Shown: positions 44,509 through 54,217, counted from the stretch's first letter. The stretch is DNA of 64,000 bases from CTSOIL-112 sp964293815 (GCA_964293815.1 CAXYYC010000002.1:78184-142183), one strand, 5' to 3'. Program-made: numbers and translations. The notes: generated by a model from the letters alone, not told the origin.

Positions 44509-45873
44509 ATGAGTCAAACACAACAAAATTCAACACAGCGCAGCGGTTTTTCTTCCGGTTTCGGCGTTTTGGCCGCAACTTTAGGCTCGGCAGTCGGTCT
44601 GGGCAATATTTGGATGTTCCCCTACCAAACCGGAGCAGGTGGCGGCGCGGGATTCCTGCTGATTTATTTGCTCGCCACTTTGCTGGTCGGTCTACCGCTG
44701 ATGATTACCGAAATCAGTCTCGGGCGCACCACGCGCACCGATCCCGTGAATGTCTATCGCACGATTGCGCCGAAAGGCCACTGGTGGCTGATCGGTTTCG
44801 CGGGTATGGTCGCCGCATTGTTGATTATGTCGTTTTACTCGGTCGTGGTCGGCTGGGTCTTCACCTATGTGGGTAAAGGTTTGACCGGCACGCTGCTGTC
44901 CGATGACAAAAATCATTTGGCTGAAGCATTCGGCGGCATGGTCGGTAATCCAATGACATCATTGCTGATGCAGTGGTTGGTGCTGTTGGTGGTCGGCGGG
45001 ATTTTGCTGATGGGCGTGACCAAGGGTATTGAGGCCGTGACCAAAAGACTGATGCCGTTGCTGTTCATTCTGTTGATGATCGTGGCGCTGACCAGTTTGA
45101 GTTTGCCGAACGCGATGGCCGGTGTGAAATTTTTGTTCCTGCCGGATTGGAGCAAAATCAATGCCACAGTCATCTTTACCGCGCTGGGATTGGCGTTTTT
45201 TAAACTCTCGCTCGGTATCGGCTCGATGATGATTTATGGCAGTTACTTTCGCTCGGAGCAAAACATTCCGAAAACTGCGCTGACCGTCATGTTGGCCGAT
45301 TTGACCGTGTCGTTATTGGCCGGTCTGGCGATTTTTCCTGCGGTTTTCGCTTTTGGCTTTAATCCCGCAGGCGGCCCAAGCCTGCTGTTCAAAACCATTC
45401 CAGCGGTATTCGTGCACATGCCGCTCGGTCAAATCCTTGGCGCGGTATTTTTCATCCTGACTGCGATGGCGGCCATCGGCGCGATGCTCTCCATCGTCGA
45501 GGTTCCTGTTGCGGTATTGCACGAGCGTCTGAACTGGGCGCGCAGTCGCGCGATTTTGGTGGTGATGTTGGTGCTGTTGGTACTGGGCGGACTGTGCGCA
45601 TTGTCAAACAGCACCTTGGCCAATGTCACCTTATTTGACAAAAATATTTTCGATGCATTTGACTTTTTGGCCAGTAAACTAATGATGCCGTTGTGTGGTC
45701 TGGCGACCTGTGTATTTGTCGCTCTGCACTGGCGCAAGGTTGAGTTTATCCAAGCGATCAGCAATAACGGCTCGCTGGATAATCAAGCTTTACTCAATAA
45801 GCTGTACTTTGTCGTGACCAAAGTCTCGCCGGTATTGATCGCGGTGATTTTGATTTATGGTTTATTGCCATAA
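44509..45873 (+). CDS. Sodium-dependent transporter of the NSS (SNF) family
   Basis: A 454-residue LeuT-fold symporter with about eleven to twelve helices. It starts SGFGVLAATLGSAVGLGNIWMFPYQTGAGGGAGFLLIYLLATLLVGLPLMITEISLGR, where the TM1 sodium and substrate site is GSAVGLGNIW. Later helices carry FFKLSLGIGSMMIYGSYF. The substrate is probably an amino acid, but no residue tells which. It has its own terminator. Confidence 0.9.
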   Translation: MSQTQQNSTQRSGFSSGFGVLAATLGSAVGLGNIWMFPYQTGAGGGAGFLLIYLLATLLVGLPLMITEISLGRTTRTDPVNVYRTIAPKGHWWLIGFAGMVAALLIMSFYSVVVGWVFTYVGKGLTGTLLSDDKNHLAEAFGGMVGNPMTSLLMQWLVLLVVGGILLMGVTKGIEAVTKRLMPLLFILLMIVALTSLSLPNAMAGVKFLFLPDWSKINATVIFTALGLAFFKLSLGIGSMMIYGSYFRSEQNIPKTALTVMLADLTVSLLAGLAIFPAVFAFGFNPAGGPSLLFKTIPAVFVHMPLGQILGAVFFILTAMAAIGAMLSIVEVPVAVLHERLNWARSRAILVVMLVLLVLGGLCALSNSTLANVTLFDKNIFDAFDFLASKLMMPLCGLATCVFVALHWRKVEFIQAISNNGSLDNQALLNKLYFVVTKVSPVLIAVILIYGLLP

Positions 45874-45908
45874 ACTTTAGCCACGCACTAAGTTATTGAT
45901 TCAAAAAA

Positions 45909-45941
45909 GAAAGAGGTGATGATCGATCACCTCTTTTGTTT
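45909..45941 (+). terminator. Terminator of the NSS transporter
   Basis: AAAGAGGTGAT, loop GATCG, ATCACCTCTTT then TGTTT. Confidence 0.85.
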
Positions 45942-46056
45942 GATCGTTTACAGGTCAAACATGACATTATTTGCTATTTCTCTCTGCTTTTGCGCGTTAT
46001 ACTAAAATAGCCAAAAGGGTTTTTGGCATGTTTCAATAACCGAAAGGAGACTTAAA

Positions 46057-47157
46057 ATGGCTAATATGATGAAAGCAGCTGCATTTTTAGGCAAAGGTCG
46101 GATTGAAATTGTTGAGAAAAAAATCCCCGATGTCGGCCCCAACGATGCCTTGATACGCATCACAACCACCACCATTTGCGGCACAGACGTGCATATTTTA
46201 AAAGGTGAATATCCAGTCAAAGAAGGTCTGACCATCGGTCATGAGCCGGTCGGGATCATCGAAAAACTGGGGAGCAATGTCAAAGGGTATCAAGAAGGGC
46301 AACGCGTCATCGCTGGCGCGATTTGCCCGAGCTTTACCTCCTACGCCTGTCAGGACGGCTATCCGTCGCAAGATGGCTCGTACATCATGGACGAGGACGG
46401 CAAATGCTCCTGCCACGGTTACAAAGCCACAGCTGGGTGGCGTTTCGGCAATATCATTGATGGTACGCAGGCCGAATACGCGCTCGTTCCCGATGCGCAG
46501 GCCAACCTCGCGCCGATTCCTGACGGTTTGACCGACGAGCAAGTATTGATGTGCCCTGACATCATGTCCACCGGCTTTAAAGGTGCAGAAAACGCGAATA
46601 TTCAAATCGGCGACATCGTCGTTATTTTCGCCCAAGGTCCGATTGGCCTATGCGCCACCGCAGGCGCGAAACTCAAAGGCGCCAGCCTCATCATCACCGT
46701 GGACGGCAATGACGAACGTTTGGCCATTTCGAAAAAAATGGGTGCAGACGTCACGCTCAATTTCCGCAATGTCGACGTGGTCGATGAAGTCATGAAAATC
46801 ACCAACGGGCGCGGCGCAGATGCCAGCATTGAAGCGTTGGGCACGCAATTAACCTTCCAACAAGCGCTACGCGTGCTCAAACCGGGCGGCACACTCTCCA
46901 GCCTCGGCGTATATTCGGAAGACTTGACCATCCCGATCAGCGCATTCGCCGCCGGTCTGGGCGATCATAAGATCAATACGGCGCTATGTCCGGGCGGGAA
47001 AGAACGGATGCGCCGCTTGCTCAGCGTGGTGGAATCCGGCCGCGTCGATTTGGGCGTATTGGTCACACATGAGTACAAACTCGATGACATTGTCGAAGCC
47101 TACGATTTATTCGCTAACCAGCGCGATGGCGTGCTGAAAATCGCGATTAAACCGTAA
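46057..47157 (+). CDS. Zinc-dependent secondary alcohol dehydrogenase
   Basis: A 366-residue medium-chain dehydrogenase. The catalytic zinc ligands fit Cys in TICGTDVH (about 41) and His-Glu in IGHEPVGIIEK (about 62-63). The nucleotide fold has VVIFAQGPIGLCATAGAK. It resembles the NADP-dependent isopropanol/2-butanol dehydrogenases of clostridia and Thermoanaerobacter. The usual four-cysteine structural zinc loop is not evident; CSCHGYK is seen near residue 108. AAAGGAGACTTAAA precedes the ATG. Cofactor and substrate are uncertain. Confidence 0.85.
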   Translation: MANMMKAAAFLGKGRIEIVEKKIPDVGPNDALIRITTTTICGTDVHILKGEYPVKEGLTIGHEPVGIIEKLGSNVKGYQEGQRVIAGAICPSFTSYACQDGYPSQDGSYIMDEDGKCSCHGYKATAGWRFGNIIDGTQAEYALVPDAQANLAPIPDGLTDEQVLMCPDIMSTGFKGAENANIQIGDIVVIFAQGPIGLCATAGAKLKGASLIITVDGNDERLAISKKMGADVTLNFRNVDVVDEVMKITNGRGADASIEALGTQLTFQQALRVLKPGGTLSSLGVYSEDLTIPISAFAAGLGDHKINTALCPGGKERMRRLLSVVESGRVDLGVLVTHEYKLDDIVEAYDLFANQRDGVLKIAIKP

Positions 47158-47170
47158 CGGTGGTTCACAT

Positions 47171-47208
47171 ATAAAAAGCGCATGATGAGATATTCATGCG
47201 CTTTTTTC
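47171..47208. terminator. Terminator after the alcohol dehydrogenase
   Basis: AAAAAGCGCATG, loop, CATGCGCTTTTTT. Usable by both convergent genes. Confidence 0.88.
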
Positions 47209-47228
47209 TACAATACGTTACTTTACAA

Positions 47229-47420
47229 TCACTCAGAAGTTTTACCCTCTGTCGCCGACAACTCCCACTCCAGCCAATCATCACCAAACAACTCCACAGG
47301 ATGCGGCGTGCGCTCCGAACCATTGCCACAGGCCAACGCGTCTTTCGAGCACAATTTATCGCAGCCCCAGCAGATACGTTCGGGATATTTGGGATGCGAC
47401 GGAAGCGGTTTTCTACTCAT
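47229..47420 (-). CDS. DUF3079 protein
   Basis: A 63-residue small protein matching the DUF3079 pattern: HPKYPERICWGCDKLCSKDALACGNGSERTPHPVELFGDDWLEW. Four cysteines probably bind a metal. The function is unknown. Confidence 0.85.
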   Translation of the reverse strand: MSRKPLPSHPKYPERICWGCDKLCSKDALACGNGSERTPHPVELFGDDWLEWELSATEGKTSE

Positions 47421-47433
47421 GATTTTAAAAAAT

Positions 47434-47679
47434 TCAGTCTTTCAATGCGAGTAATGCCAAATATGGAATGAGATTGAACAATAAAACGCCCACTTTGTAC
47501 ACGGCCATCGCAGCATAGTGAATTGCATCAAAACGCGTTTCACTTAAAGCAAACCAGCGCCGATGTAGTTTGAATAACCCATCGTGCCAGTATGTGAATG
47601 CGATAAACCACACCAGCAAGACCGTATAATTAAACGCGAGGTTGTACAGTAGAAATTGTCGCATCAGTTCTCTGTCCAT
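47434..47679 (-). CDS. DUF6868-like small membrane protein
   Basis: An 81-residue protein with two hydrophobic helices and the conserved stretch LHRRWFALSETRFDAIHYAAMAVYKVGVLLFNLIPYLALL. ATG 47679 follows GGGGGACGAA; an ATG four codons upstream is also in frame. It lies beside the DUF3079 gene on the same strand. No function is known. Confidence 0.8.
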   Translation of the reverse strand: MDRELMRQFLLYNLAFNYTVLLVWFIAFTYWHDGLFKLHRRWFALSETRFDAIHYAAMAVYKVGVLLFNLIPYLALLALKD

Positions 47680-47806
47680 TTCGTCCCCCATTCGATGAGT
47701 GATGCGCCGTCAAAAGAATAAGCACAAAGCGCACAAAATACATCACAGCCATTGAGTAGATTGAACCGTAGTCAATCCACGCATCATCTCATTATTCACA
47801 CTGCCA

Positions 47807-48556
47807 TTACTTCGCGCGCACGGCGATGTAGAAATTCACCGTCATTTGCTCGCGTCCTTCGACCAATTCGGGTTGAGCCACTTCTGCCGCGTCTTTCGCA
47901 CGCATCATCACTGGAGCGGCGGCAGCGTACATGCGTCCGCCATAGCCACTGCATGGATTATTCGGCATGATATTCATGTGTGCGATACGCCACGCGCCGA
48001 CCGGCTGACCAAATGCTTTGGCCACCGTCGCAATGCGCGATTTGACGTCGGCAAAAGCTTCGTCATTGAGCTGTTGCTCGGCGGCTCGGCGACCTGCTGG
48101 GCTGAGGTAGGTGTTCATATTGCTGACGTTAACGCCCATCGTTTGTAATTGCGCGGCCAACTCGGACATTTCGTTCAGGTTTTTACCGGTCAGTGAGAAC
48201 GATTGTTGTACCGTCCATTTATTCGTGACTTTTCCGTCACTATCGCGTTCCTGATAGGTGTTGTAATTTTGATTTTCAACCATCACGCTGCGGTATTTTT
48301 TAATCAACTGCATTGCTTGGCTCATCGTGCGGTTGACCTTATCCGCCGCTTGAACTTTGTCTCGCTCACGCGCTGAGAAGTCAACATTCATCATGGCTGA
48401 GTCATGCGTTACCATTTTTTCTGCACTGGCGCACATCTCAACCAGTGAACCGTTTTGGTTGATAGCGACGGTTTCAGCCTGCGCTTGCGTGAAAGCCAAA
48501 GATAAGCCGCTCAAACCAAGCACTGCCAAATAGTGTTTCATCTTCATTTTTGTCAT
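47807..48556 (-). CDS. SIMPL-domain periplasmic protein
   Basis: A 249-residue exported protein. The signal peptide ends near ALA/TQAQAETVAINQ, and the SIMPL (DUF541) core follows: VTHDSAMMNVDFSARERDKVQAADKVNRTMSQAMQLIKKY. Related proteins are linked to envelope or oxidative stress. It stands alone between the DUF6868-like gene and ilvC. Confidence 0.85.
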   Translation of the reverse strand: MTKMKMKHYLAVLGLSGLSLAFTQAQAETVAINQNGSLVEMCASAEKMVTHDSAMMNVDFSARERDKVQAADKVNRTMSQAMQLIKKYRSVMVENQNYNTYQERDSDGKVTNKWTVQQSFSLTGKNLNEMSELAAQLQTMGVNVSNMNTYLSPAGRRAAEQQLNDEAFADVKSRIATVAKAFGQPVGAWRIAHMNIMPNNPCSGYGGRMYAAAAPVMMRAKDAAEVAQPELVEGREQMTVNFYIAVRAK

Positions 48557-48684
48557 CCTTTTGGGGAAAATAACGAGGGATTACCTGCTCATTGTAATAC
48601 TCAATACGGCGAAATGTTGACAAAGAATTGGGAATAGTCGACGGTTTGGCGTGGCGAATATTGAGAAACACTCATTCCCTCTCA

Positions 48685-48724
48685 TAAAAAAATCCGATGC
48701 CCTGATGCGCATCGGATTCTTTCG
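48685..48724 (-). terminator. Terminator of the ilvBHC operon
   Basis: AATCCGATGC, loop, GCATCGGATT with T7 on the minus strand, directly after the ilvC stop. Confidence 0.9.
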
Positions 48725-48741
48725 TCTATTCTGGCAAAAAA

Positions 48742-49758
48742 TTAGTTTTTGCTTTGATCGACCAGTTTGTTTTTACCAATCCACGGCATCATCGCACGCA
48801 GTTTGCCACCCACTTGCTCAATCTGATGTTGTGCAGTCAGATGACGGCGTGACACCATCGTTGGTGCGCCGGCTTTGTATTCGAGAATGAAGCTTTTCGC
48901 ATATTCGCCGGTTTGGATGTTTTTCAACGCTTGACGCATGGCTTTACGCGATTCTTCGTTAATCACTTGTGGACCGGTGACGTATTCGCCGTACTCAGCG
49001 TTGTTGGAAATCGAGTAGTTCATATTGCCGATACCGCCTTCGTAGATCAAGTCGACAATCAGTTTCAACTCGTGCAAACATTCAAAATACGCCATTTCCG
49101 GTGCGTAGCCTGCTTCAACCAAGGTTTCAAAACCCATTTTCACCAGTTCAACCGCGCCACCGCACAATACCGCTTGCTCACCGAACAAATCGGTTTCGGT
49201 TTCTTCACGGAAGGTGGTTTCGATGATGCCGGCACGACCGCCGCCGTTGGCAGAAGCGTATGACAATGCGATGTCGCGCGCTGCGCCGGATTTGTCTTGT
49301 TCAATCGCGATCAGGTGCGGTACGCCGCCGCCTTGGCTGTATGTACCACGCACGGTGTGACCCGGTGCTTTTGGCGCAACCATAATGACGTCCAAATCGG
49401 CGCGTGGCACGACTTGATTGTAGATGATGTTAAAACCGTGCGCGAAAGCCAAAGCTGCGCCTTGCTTGATGTTCGGAGCGACTTCGGTGTTGTACACATG
49501 GGCGATTTGCTCGTCAGGCAGGAGCATCATCACGATGTCCGCGCCTTTAACCGCTTCAGCCACTTCTTTGACTGGTAAACCGGCGTTTTCCACTTTGGCC
49601 CAAGACGCGCCGCCTTTGCGCAGACCGACGGTCACTTTAACGCCGCTTTCGGTCAGGTTTAACGCATGTGCGTGGCCTTGCGAGCCGTAGCCAATGATGG
49701 TGACTTGTTTGCCTTTGATTAATGATAAATCACAATCTTTGTCGTAAAAAACTTTCAT
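48742..49758 (-). CDS. ilvC: Ketol-acid reductoisomerase
   Basis: A 338-residue class I enzyme. The NADPH fold has IIGYGSQGHAHALNLTESGVKVTVGLRKG (about 20-48), followed by APKAPGHTVRGTYSQGGGVPHLIA and the catalytic metal region LFGEQAVLCGG. It turns acetolactate into dihydroxy-isovalerate in valine, isoleucine and leucine synthesis. It is the last gene of ilvB-ilvH-ilvC, 65 bases after ilvH. Confidence 0.97.
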   Translation of the reverse strand: MKVFYDKDCDLSLIKGKQVTIIGYGSQGHAHALNLTESGVKVTVGLRKGGASWAKVENAGLPVKEVAEAVKGADIVMMLLPDEQIAHVYNTEVAPNIKQGAALAFAHGFNIIYNQVVPRADLDVIMVAPKAPGHTVRGTYSQGGGVPHLIAIEQDKSGAARDIALSYASANGGGRAGIIETTFREETETDLFGEQAVLCGGAVELVKMGFETLVEAGYAPEMAYFECLHELKLIVDLIYEGGIGNMNYSISNNAEYGEYVTGPQVINEESRKAMRQALKNIQTGEYAKSFILEYKAGAPTMVSRRHLTAQHQIEQVGGKLRAMMPWIGKNKLVDQSKN

Positions 49759-49823
49759 TTTGTTCCTTTGTTAAAAATTAAACTGATCGGTTTTAATGCT
49801 ACTTTTGTTCTATTTGGGTCAAA

Positions 49824-50315
49824 TCATACCCGCAAGCCACGCTCGCCGCGCCCAATGCCCGAAGGCCCTGTACGCACGGTTTCGAGAATCAGACCGCGGT
49901 CAATCGCTTGTAAAAACGAGTCGTTTTTCGCCAAATTCCCCGTGACCTCTATTGTAAAGGCTTTATCGGTGACGTCAAGGATGCGACCACGGAAGATGTC
50001 GGCCAAACGTTTAAGCTCTTCACGATCTTTGCCCACTGCGCGGACTTTGACCATCAGCAATTCACGTTCCACATAGGCGCCATCGGTCAAATCTTGTACT
50101 TTGTACACTTCGATCAAGCGGTTCAAATGTTTGGTAATTTGCTCCAAAACTTCGTCTGAACCCGATGACGTGATGGTCATGCGAGACAGCGTTGAATCTT
50201 CGGTCGGCGCAACAATCAGGCTTTCAATATTGTACCCGCGCGAGGCGAATAACCCCACCACACGCGACAATGCGCCCGCTTCATTTTCGAGTAATACAGA
50301 AATAACGTGTCTCAT
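49824..50315 (-). CDS. ilvH: Acetolactate synthase small (regulatory) subunit
   Basis: A 163-residue ACT-domain subunit that gives valine feedback to the catalytic subunit: MRHVISVLLENEAGALSRVVGLFASRGYNIESLIVAPTED, then LEQITKHLNRLIEVYKV. ATG 50315 has AGGAGAATAAT before it, and that site overlaps the ilvB stop. Its length is the usual IlvH/IlvN size. Confidence 0.97.
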   Translation of the reverse strand: MRHVISVLLENEAGALSRVVGLFASRGYNIESLIVAPTEDSTLSRMTITSSGSDEVLEQITKHLNRLIEVYKVQDLTDGAYVERELLMVKVRAVGKDREELKRLADIFRGRILDVTDKAFTIEVTGNLAKNDSFLQAIDRGLILETVRTGPSGIGRGERGLRV

Positions 50316-50316
50316 A

Positions 50317-52074
50317 TTATTCTCCTCGTACCAAAATCGGCGCAGCGGACTGAAGCACTTCAGGCGTCGGGCGCAACAACATCTCAGACAGACCTTTACC
50401 CGCCTGAACCATTGGGAAGACATTTTCCGCCGGATCCACTTGGAAATCGATGAACACCAAGCGGTCTTTCATCGCCAATGCCTCTTTCAACGCGCCCTCG
50501 ACATCCGCGTCACGCTCAATGCGCATACCGACGTGGCCATAGGCTTCTGCGAGTTTCACAAAATCCGGCAAGCCTTTAAAATAGGTTTGTGAATAGCGCT
50601 CGTCATACTGCAACTCCTGCCATTGACGTACCATGCCCAAGTAACCATTGTTCAAGCTAAAAATCTTGATGGGCAGCTCATACTCTTTACAGGTGGATAA
50701 CTCTTGGATACACATCTGCACCGAGCCTTCGCCCGTGATACAGCACACATCGGCATCAGGATGAAGTTTTTTCACACCCATTGCATACGGAATACCGACA
50801 CCCATCGTGCCCAAACCACCCGAATTGATCCAACGACGTGGTTTATCAAACGGGTAATATTGCGCGGCAAACATTTGATGCTGCCCGACATCCGAGGTGA
50901 TGAACGCGTCACCATTGGTCAGGCGGTGCAAGGTTTCGATGACTTTTTGCGGTTTGACCAATTGACTCCCGCGATCATAATTCAAACTATTGACCGCACG
51001 CCAATCATTGATCTGCGCCCACCATTTTTCGATTTTCGCTGGATTGGCTTGGAAATTCATTTCGCGCAACTGCGTCAGCATATCGGTCAGCACGTCTTTC
51101 ACGTCACCGACAATCGGCACATCCGCACGCACACGCTTGGAAATGGACGATGGATCAACGTCAATATGAATGATTTTGCGTGCCACTTGACCGAAGTGTT
51201 TCGGATTGCCAACCACGCGATCATCAAAACGCGCGCCGACGGCCAAAATCACATCGGCGTGTTGCATCGCCATATTCGCTTCGTAGCAACCGTGCATCCC
51301 TGGCATACCAATATAATTCGGTGACGATGCGCGATAGCCACCCAAACCCATCAAGGTATTGACGCATGGCATACCCACGGTATCAACCAATTGGTTCAAC
51401 TGCTCGGACGCATTCGCGAGAATCACACCGCCGCCGGTATAAATCACCGGACGTTCGGCATTCACCAATAAATTCAATGCTTTACGAATCTGACCAGCGT
51501 GGCCTTTGACCACCGGATTGTACGAGCGCATATGCACCGTTTCTGGGTAGCCATCGAATTTGCATTTGTTATTGGAAATATCTTTGGGAATATCGATCAA
51601 AACCGGACCCGGACGACCGGTTTTGGCGATATGAAACGCCTTTTTCACCGTTGCCGCCAGTTGGCGCACGTCTTTGACCAAAAAATTGTGTTTCACGATC
51701 GGGCGCGTTACGCCCACGGCATCGCATTCTTGGAACGCATCTTCGCCGATCAAGGCCGTTGGCACTTGCCCCGAAATCACGACCAGCGGAATCGAATCAT
51801 AATACGCGGTGGCGATCCCCGTGACCGCATTGGTCAAGCCCGGACCGCTGGTGACCAAACACACACCGACTTCATTGCTCGAACGCGAATACGCATCCGC
51901 CGCATGAACCGCTGCCTGCTCATGGCGCACCAAAATGTGTTCAATACCGGATTGTTGATACAGCGCGTCGTAGATATACAAGACCGAACCACCCGGATAA
52001 CCAAAGATGTGTTTCACACCTTCTTCTTGTAAACAACGAACCAAAATTTCTGAACCTGTGAGTTCAATTGACAT
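50317..52074 (-). CDS. ilvB: Acetolactate synthase large (catalytic) subunit
   Basis: A 585-residue ThDP enzyme joining two pyruvates, or pyruvate with ketobutyrate. The ThDP glutamate lies in VLYIYDALYQQSGIEHILVRHEQAAVHAADAYSR (HEQAA), FAD-region motifs follow, and the ThDP/Mg site is VCCITGEGSVQMCIQELSTCKEYELPIKIFSLNNGYLGMV (about 440-480). GAAAGGACT lies upstream of the start. It heads the ilvBHC operon. Confidence 0.96.
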   Translation of the reverse strand: MSIELTGSEILVRCLQEEGVKHIFGYPGGSVLYIYDALYQQSGIEHILVRHEQAAVHAADAYSRSSNEVGVCLVTSGPGLTNAVTGIATAYYDSIPLVVISGQVPTALIGEDAFQECDAVGVTRPIVKHNFLVKDVRQLAATVKKAFHIAKTGRPGPVLIDIPKDISNNKCKFDGYPETVHMRSYNPVVKGHAGQIRKALNLLVNAERPVIYTGGGVILANASEQLNQLVDTVGMPCVNTLMGLGGYRASSPNYIGMPGMHGCYEANMAMQHADVILAVGARFDDRVVGNPKHFGQVARKIIHIDVDPSSISKRVRADVPIVGDVKDVLTDMLTQLREMNFQANPAKIEKWWAQINDWRAVNSLNYDRGSQLVKPQKVIETLHRLTNGDAFITSDVGQHQMFAAQYYPFDKPRRWINSGGLGTMGVGIPYAMGVKKLHPDADVCCITGEGSVQMCIQELSTCKEYELPIKIFSLNNGYLGMVRQWQELQYDERYSQTYFKGLPDFVKLAEAYGHVGMRIERDADVEGALKEALAMKDRLVFIDFQVDPAENVFPMVQAGKGLSEMLLRPTPEVLQSAAPILVRGE

Positions 52075-52438
52075 AATAGAGTCCTTTCAAGGTCAAACGT
52101 ATTCCTTACCCAACGGTATCATGCCAGCATTTGCGTTGTTGTCAGATTAATCGCGGGTGTCTATCGAACCAATATCGACCCGTCGTCTCTCTAACACCCC
52201 AACAAACCTGCTACATCAAACCAACAAGCAAGGTGCTTTGAAATTGATTGGATGCGGATGAAGCGATTGTGTCACTAACCCGCAAACAAGAAATGAGCAA
52301 CCAAATCCTTGGATAAAGCAATTCGCACACTCATGAACCTGTGACAATACTGAATTTGCCACTTTTGGTCAAGTATTTATATCAGCGCGCGCCGAAAAAT
52401 CCTCTATCCCCAACACAAAAACCACATACTTGCAGTTT
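52075..52438. other. Gene-free spacer upstream of ilvB
   Basis: The ilvB promoter and leader must lie here on the minus strand. I found no leucine- or valine-rich leader peptide and no clear attenuator hairpin. Otherwise I see nothing. Confidence 0.45.
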
Positions 52439-52975
52439 TTACGCGTCATTGCGTCTGTTGGATAATGATTTTTTCGCTACTCGGGCAAAGGGCTCACGCC
52501 CTAAGCGATACGCCTCTACCTCAAAGCGATTGTCCCAATAATAATGTCGCCCGCGCAGCCACTGCCACACGCTTTCTAAGCCGTACGCCAGCGGAAACAA
52601 AAAGCCCCAGCGCATGTACTGACGCACATGAGCAAATTCATGCGCGCCGATCGTGCGCATGTTCCACGATTGGCGAAACAGCACCACATGCCCCAGCGTA
52701 ACCCCATCGACCACACCCAAAGGCATCCGTTTAAGCAAACCATCCAATGCGCCGCCCCACACCGCCAGCGCCACCGTATCGCCATACGCCACGCGCGCCC
52801 AGCGCACACCGCCGCCCAGCCATTTCGGGCGCAATAGCAACGCCAACACAAAAGCCAGAAAACTGATAGGCAATACCCACAATACCCCCAGCCATCCCAA
52901 AAAACGACACCTCATTTTTGTAAAGCACTCCAATTCAAACGCCACCCGCAAAAGGATGTGCGATAATTCATTCAA
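52439..52975 (-). CDS. Hypothetical membrane protein with HExxH motif
   Basis: A 178-residue protein. The hydrophobic N-terminal part (FLGWLGVLWVLPISFLAFVLALLL, about 25-50) is followed by IGAHEFAHVRQYMRWG (about 110-125), which contains HEFAH, an HExxH zinc-protease pattern, and by FEVEAYRLGREPFA, where the Glu-containing helix may give a third metal ligand. It is probably a zinc-binding membrane protein; protease activity is inferred only. Met-20 at 52918 may be the true start. Confidence 0.7.
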   Translation of the reverse strand: MNELSHILLRVAFELECFTKMRCRFLGWLGVLWVLPISFLAFVLALLLRPKWLGGGVRWARVAYGDTVALAVWGGALDGLLKRMPLGVVDGVTLGHVVLFRQSWNMRTIGAHEFAHVRQYMRWGFLFPLAYGLESVWQWLRGRHYYWDNRFEVEAYRLGREPFARVAKKSLSNRRNDA

Positions 52976-53029
52976 TCATCCATCTTGCAATCTTGTTAAC
53001 CCAATTTAATTATTTTAACGGCACACACC

Positions 53030-53617
53030 ATGCTCACACGAATCAGCGGTACCCTCATTGACAAAAAGCCACCGACAGTGGTTATCGACACACCTTCAGG
53101 CTTGGCCTACGAAATTGACGTACCGATGAGTACATTGTACACGTTGCCTGAAGTTGGGCAAAAAGTCAGTTTATTTTTGCACTTGGCCATCCGCGAAGAC
53201 GCACACGTACTGTATGGTTTTGCCAGCGCCGCCGAGCGTGTCAGCTTTCGCCAACTCATCAAAATCACCGGCATTGGCGCACGCACCGCATTGGGCATTC
53301 TCTCAGGATTGTCTTCGGACGATTTGCAGCAAGCCGTTGCCGCGCAAGACATTTCACGCCTGACCAGCATTCCCGGCATTGGTAAAAAAACCGCCGAGCG
53401 GCTGGTTTTGGAGCTTAAAGACAAAGTCGCCACGCTCTCTTTTGACCACAAAACGGCGGACAAAGCCATCGATACCTCCGCCCGCGTGGACGTCTACGCC
53501 GCACTGATTGCGCTGGGCTATGCCGAAAAAGAAATCAACCATGTGCTGAAAAATTTCCCGAACGACATGGACGTGAACAACGGCATCCGCTGGGCGTTGC
53601 AACAATTTTCTAAATAG
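53030..53617 (+). CDS. ruvA: Holliday junction branch migration protein RuvA
   Basis: A 195-residue protein. The N-terminal OB fold opens MLTRISGTLIDKKPPTVVIDTPSGLAYEIDVP, the helix-hairpin-helix DNA contacts are GIGARTALGILSGL and IPGIGKKTAERLVLELKDK, and the C-terminal RuvB-binding UBA-like domain is YAALIALGYAEKEINHVL. It binds Holliday junctions and recruits RuvB. Normally ruvB follows directly; here another gene intervenes. Confidence 0.96.
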   Translation: MLTRISGTLIDKKPPTVVIDTPSGLAYEIDVPMSTLYTLPEVGQKVSLFLHLAIREDAHVLYGFASAAERVSFRQLIKITGIGARTALGILSGLSSDDLQQAVAAQDISRLTSIPGIGKKTAERLVLELKDKVATLSFDHKTADKAIDTSARVDVYAALIALGYAEKEINHVLKNFPNDMDVNNGIRWALQQFSK

Positions 53618-53632
53618 AAAAACACAACAAGC

Positions 53633-54217
53633 ATGTTACAAAATACCACCTCGATAACAGCATTAGTAGCTATATTGCTATTCCTTATAAAGGAAATTTT
53701 TGAACTGTTCAAAAGCAGAAACAAACAAAAACGAGAGTTAAAGTCCATATATTTCCTGCTTCAACAGGAAATTACAAAAAATATTGAATCCCTCAGAAAT
53801 CTAGAGAAATTTTGCAAATTCATAGATGAGAATAAAGATCGAGATAAAACCAGACTAGATATTCTTTTGGCCAATAATAATTTTTACTATTGTATGGCAA
53901 CAATTGGAGAGAAGGCTCAAATACAATTACCCTTATTACCTTACTACACCGACCAATATAACAGATATATTCATCGCCTCATCGAACTAGATAGTAAACA
54001 CGCTTTAGAAATATCGGAGAATTATACCCAGATATGTTTTCATCAAGAAAAACAAGAGAAAATAATCAAACTAATTGAGGGAAAACTTCAAGGATTCCTA
54101 TATGACTCAACGGTTATGATGATGGTCAATTTTATACCTTACAGTTCGCTAGAGCTCATCCAGCAGTTAAATCTACTTACTAAAAAGATATCCTTTTCTA
54201 AGACAAAACAATCATGA
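53633..54217 (+). CDS. Unknown AT-rich protein inserted between ruvA and ruvB
   Basis: I do not recognise this 194-residue protein. One N-terminal membrane helix (ITALVAILLFLIKEIFELF, about 8-26) is followed by a lysine/asparagine-rich, helical cytoplasmic part with coiled-coil character (KQKRELKSIYFLLQQEITKNIESLRNLEKF). The DNA is strongly AT-rich, unlike ruvA and ruvB. It starts 15 bases after ruvA, and its stop overlaps the ruvB ATG by four bases, so it is transcribed and probably translated with ruvB. The topology resembles small membrane-anchored phage-exclusion or accessory proteins, but no function can be given. Confidence 0.75.
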   Translation: MLQNTTSITALVAILLFLIKEIFELFKSRNKQKRELKSIYFLLQQEITKNIESLRNLEKFCKFIDENKDRDKTRLDILLANNNFYYCMATIGEKAQIQLPLLPYYTDQYNRYIHRLIELDSKHALEISENYTQICFHQEKQEKIIKLIEGKLQGFLYDSTVMMMVNFIPYSSLELIQQLNLLTKKISFSKTKQS

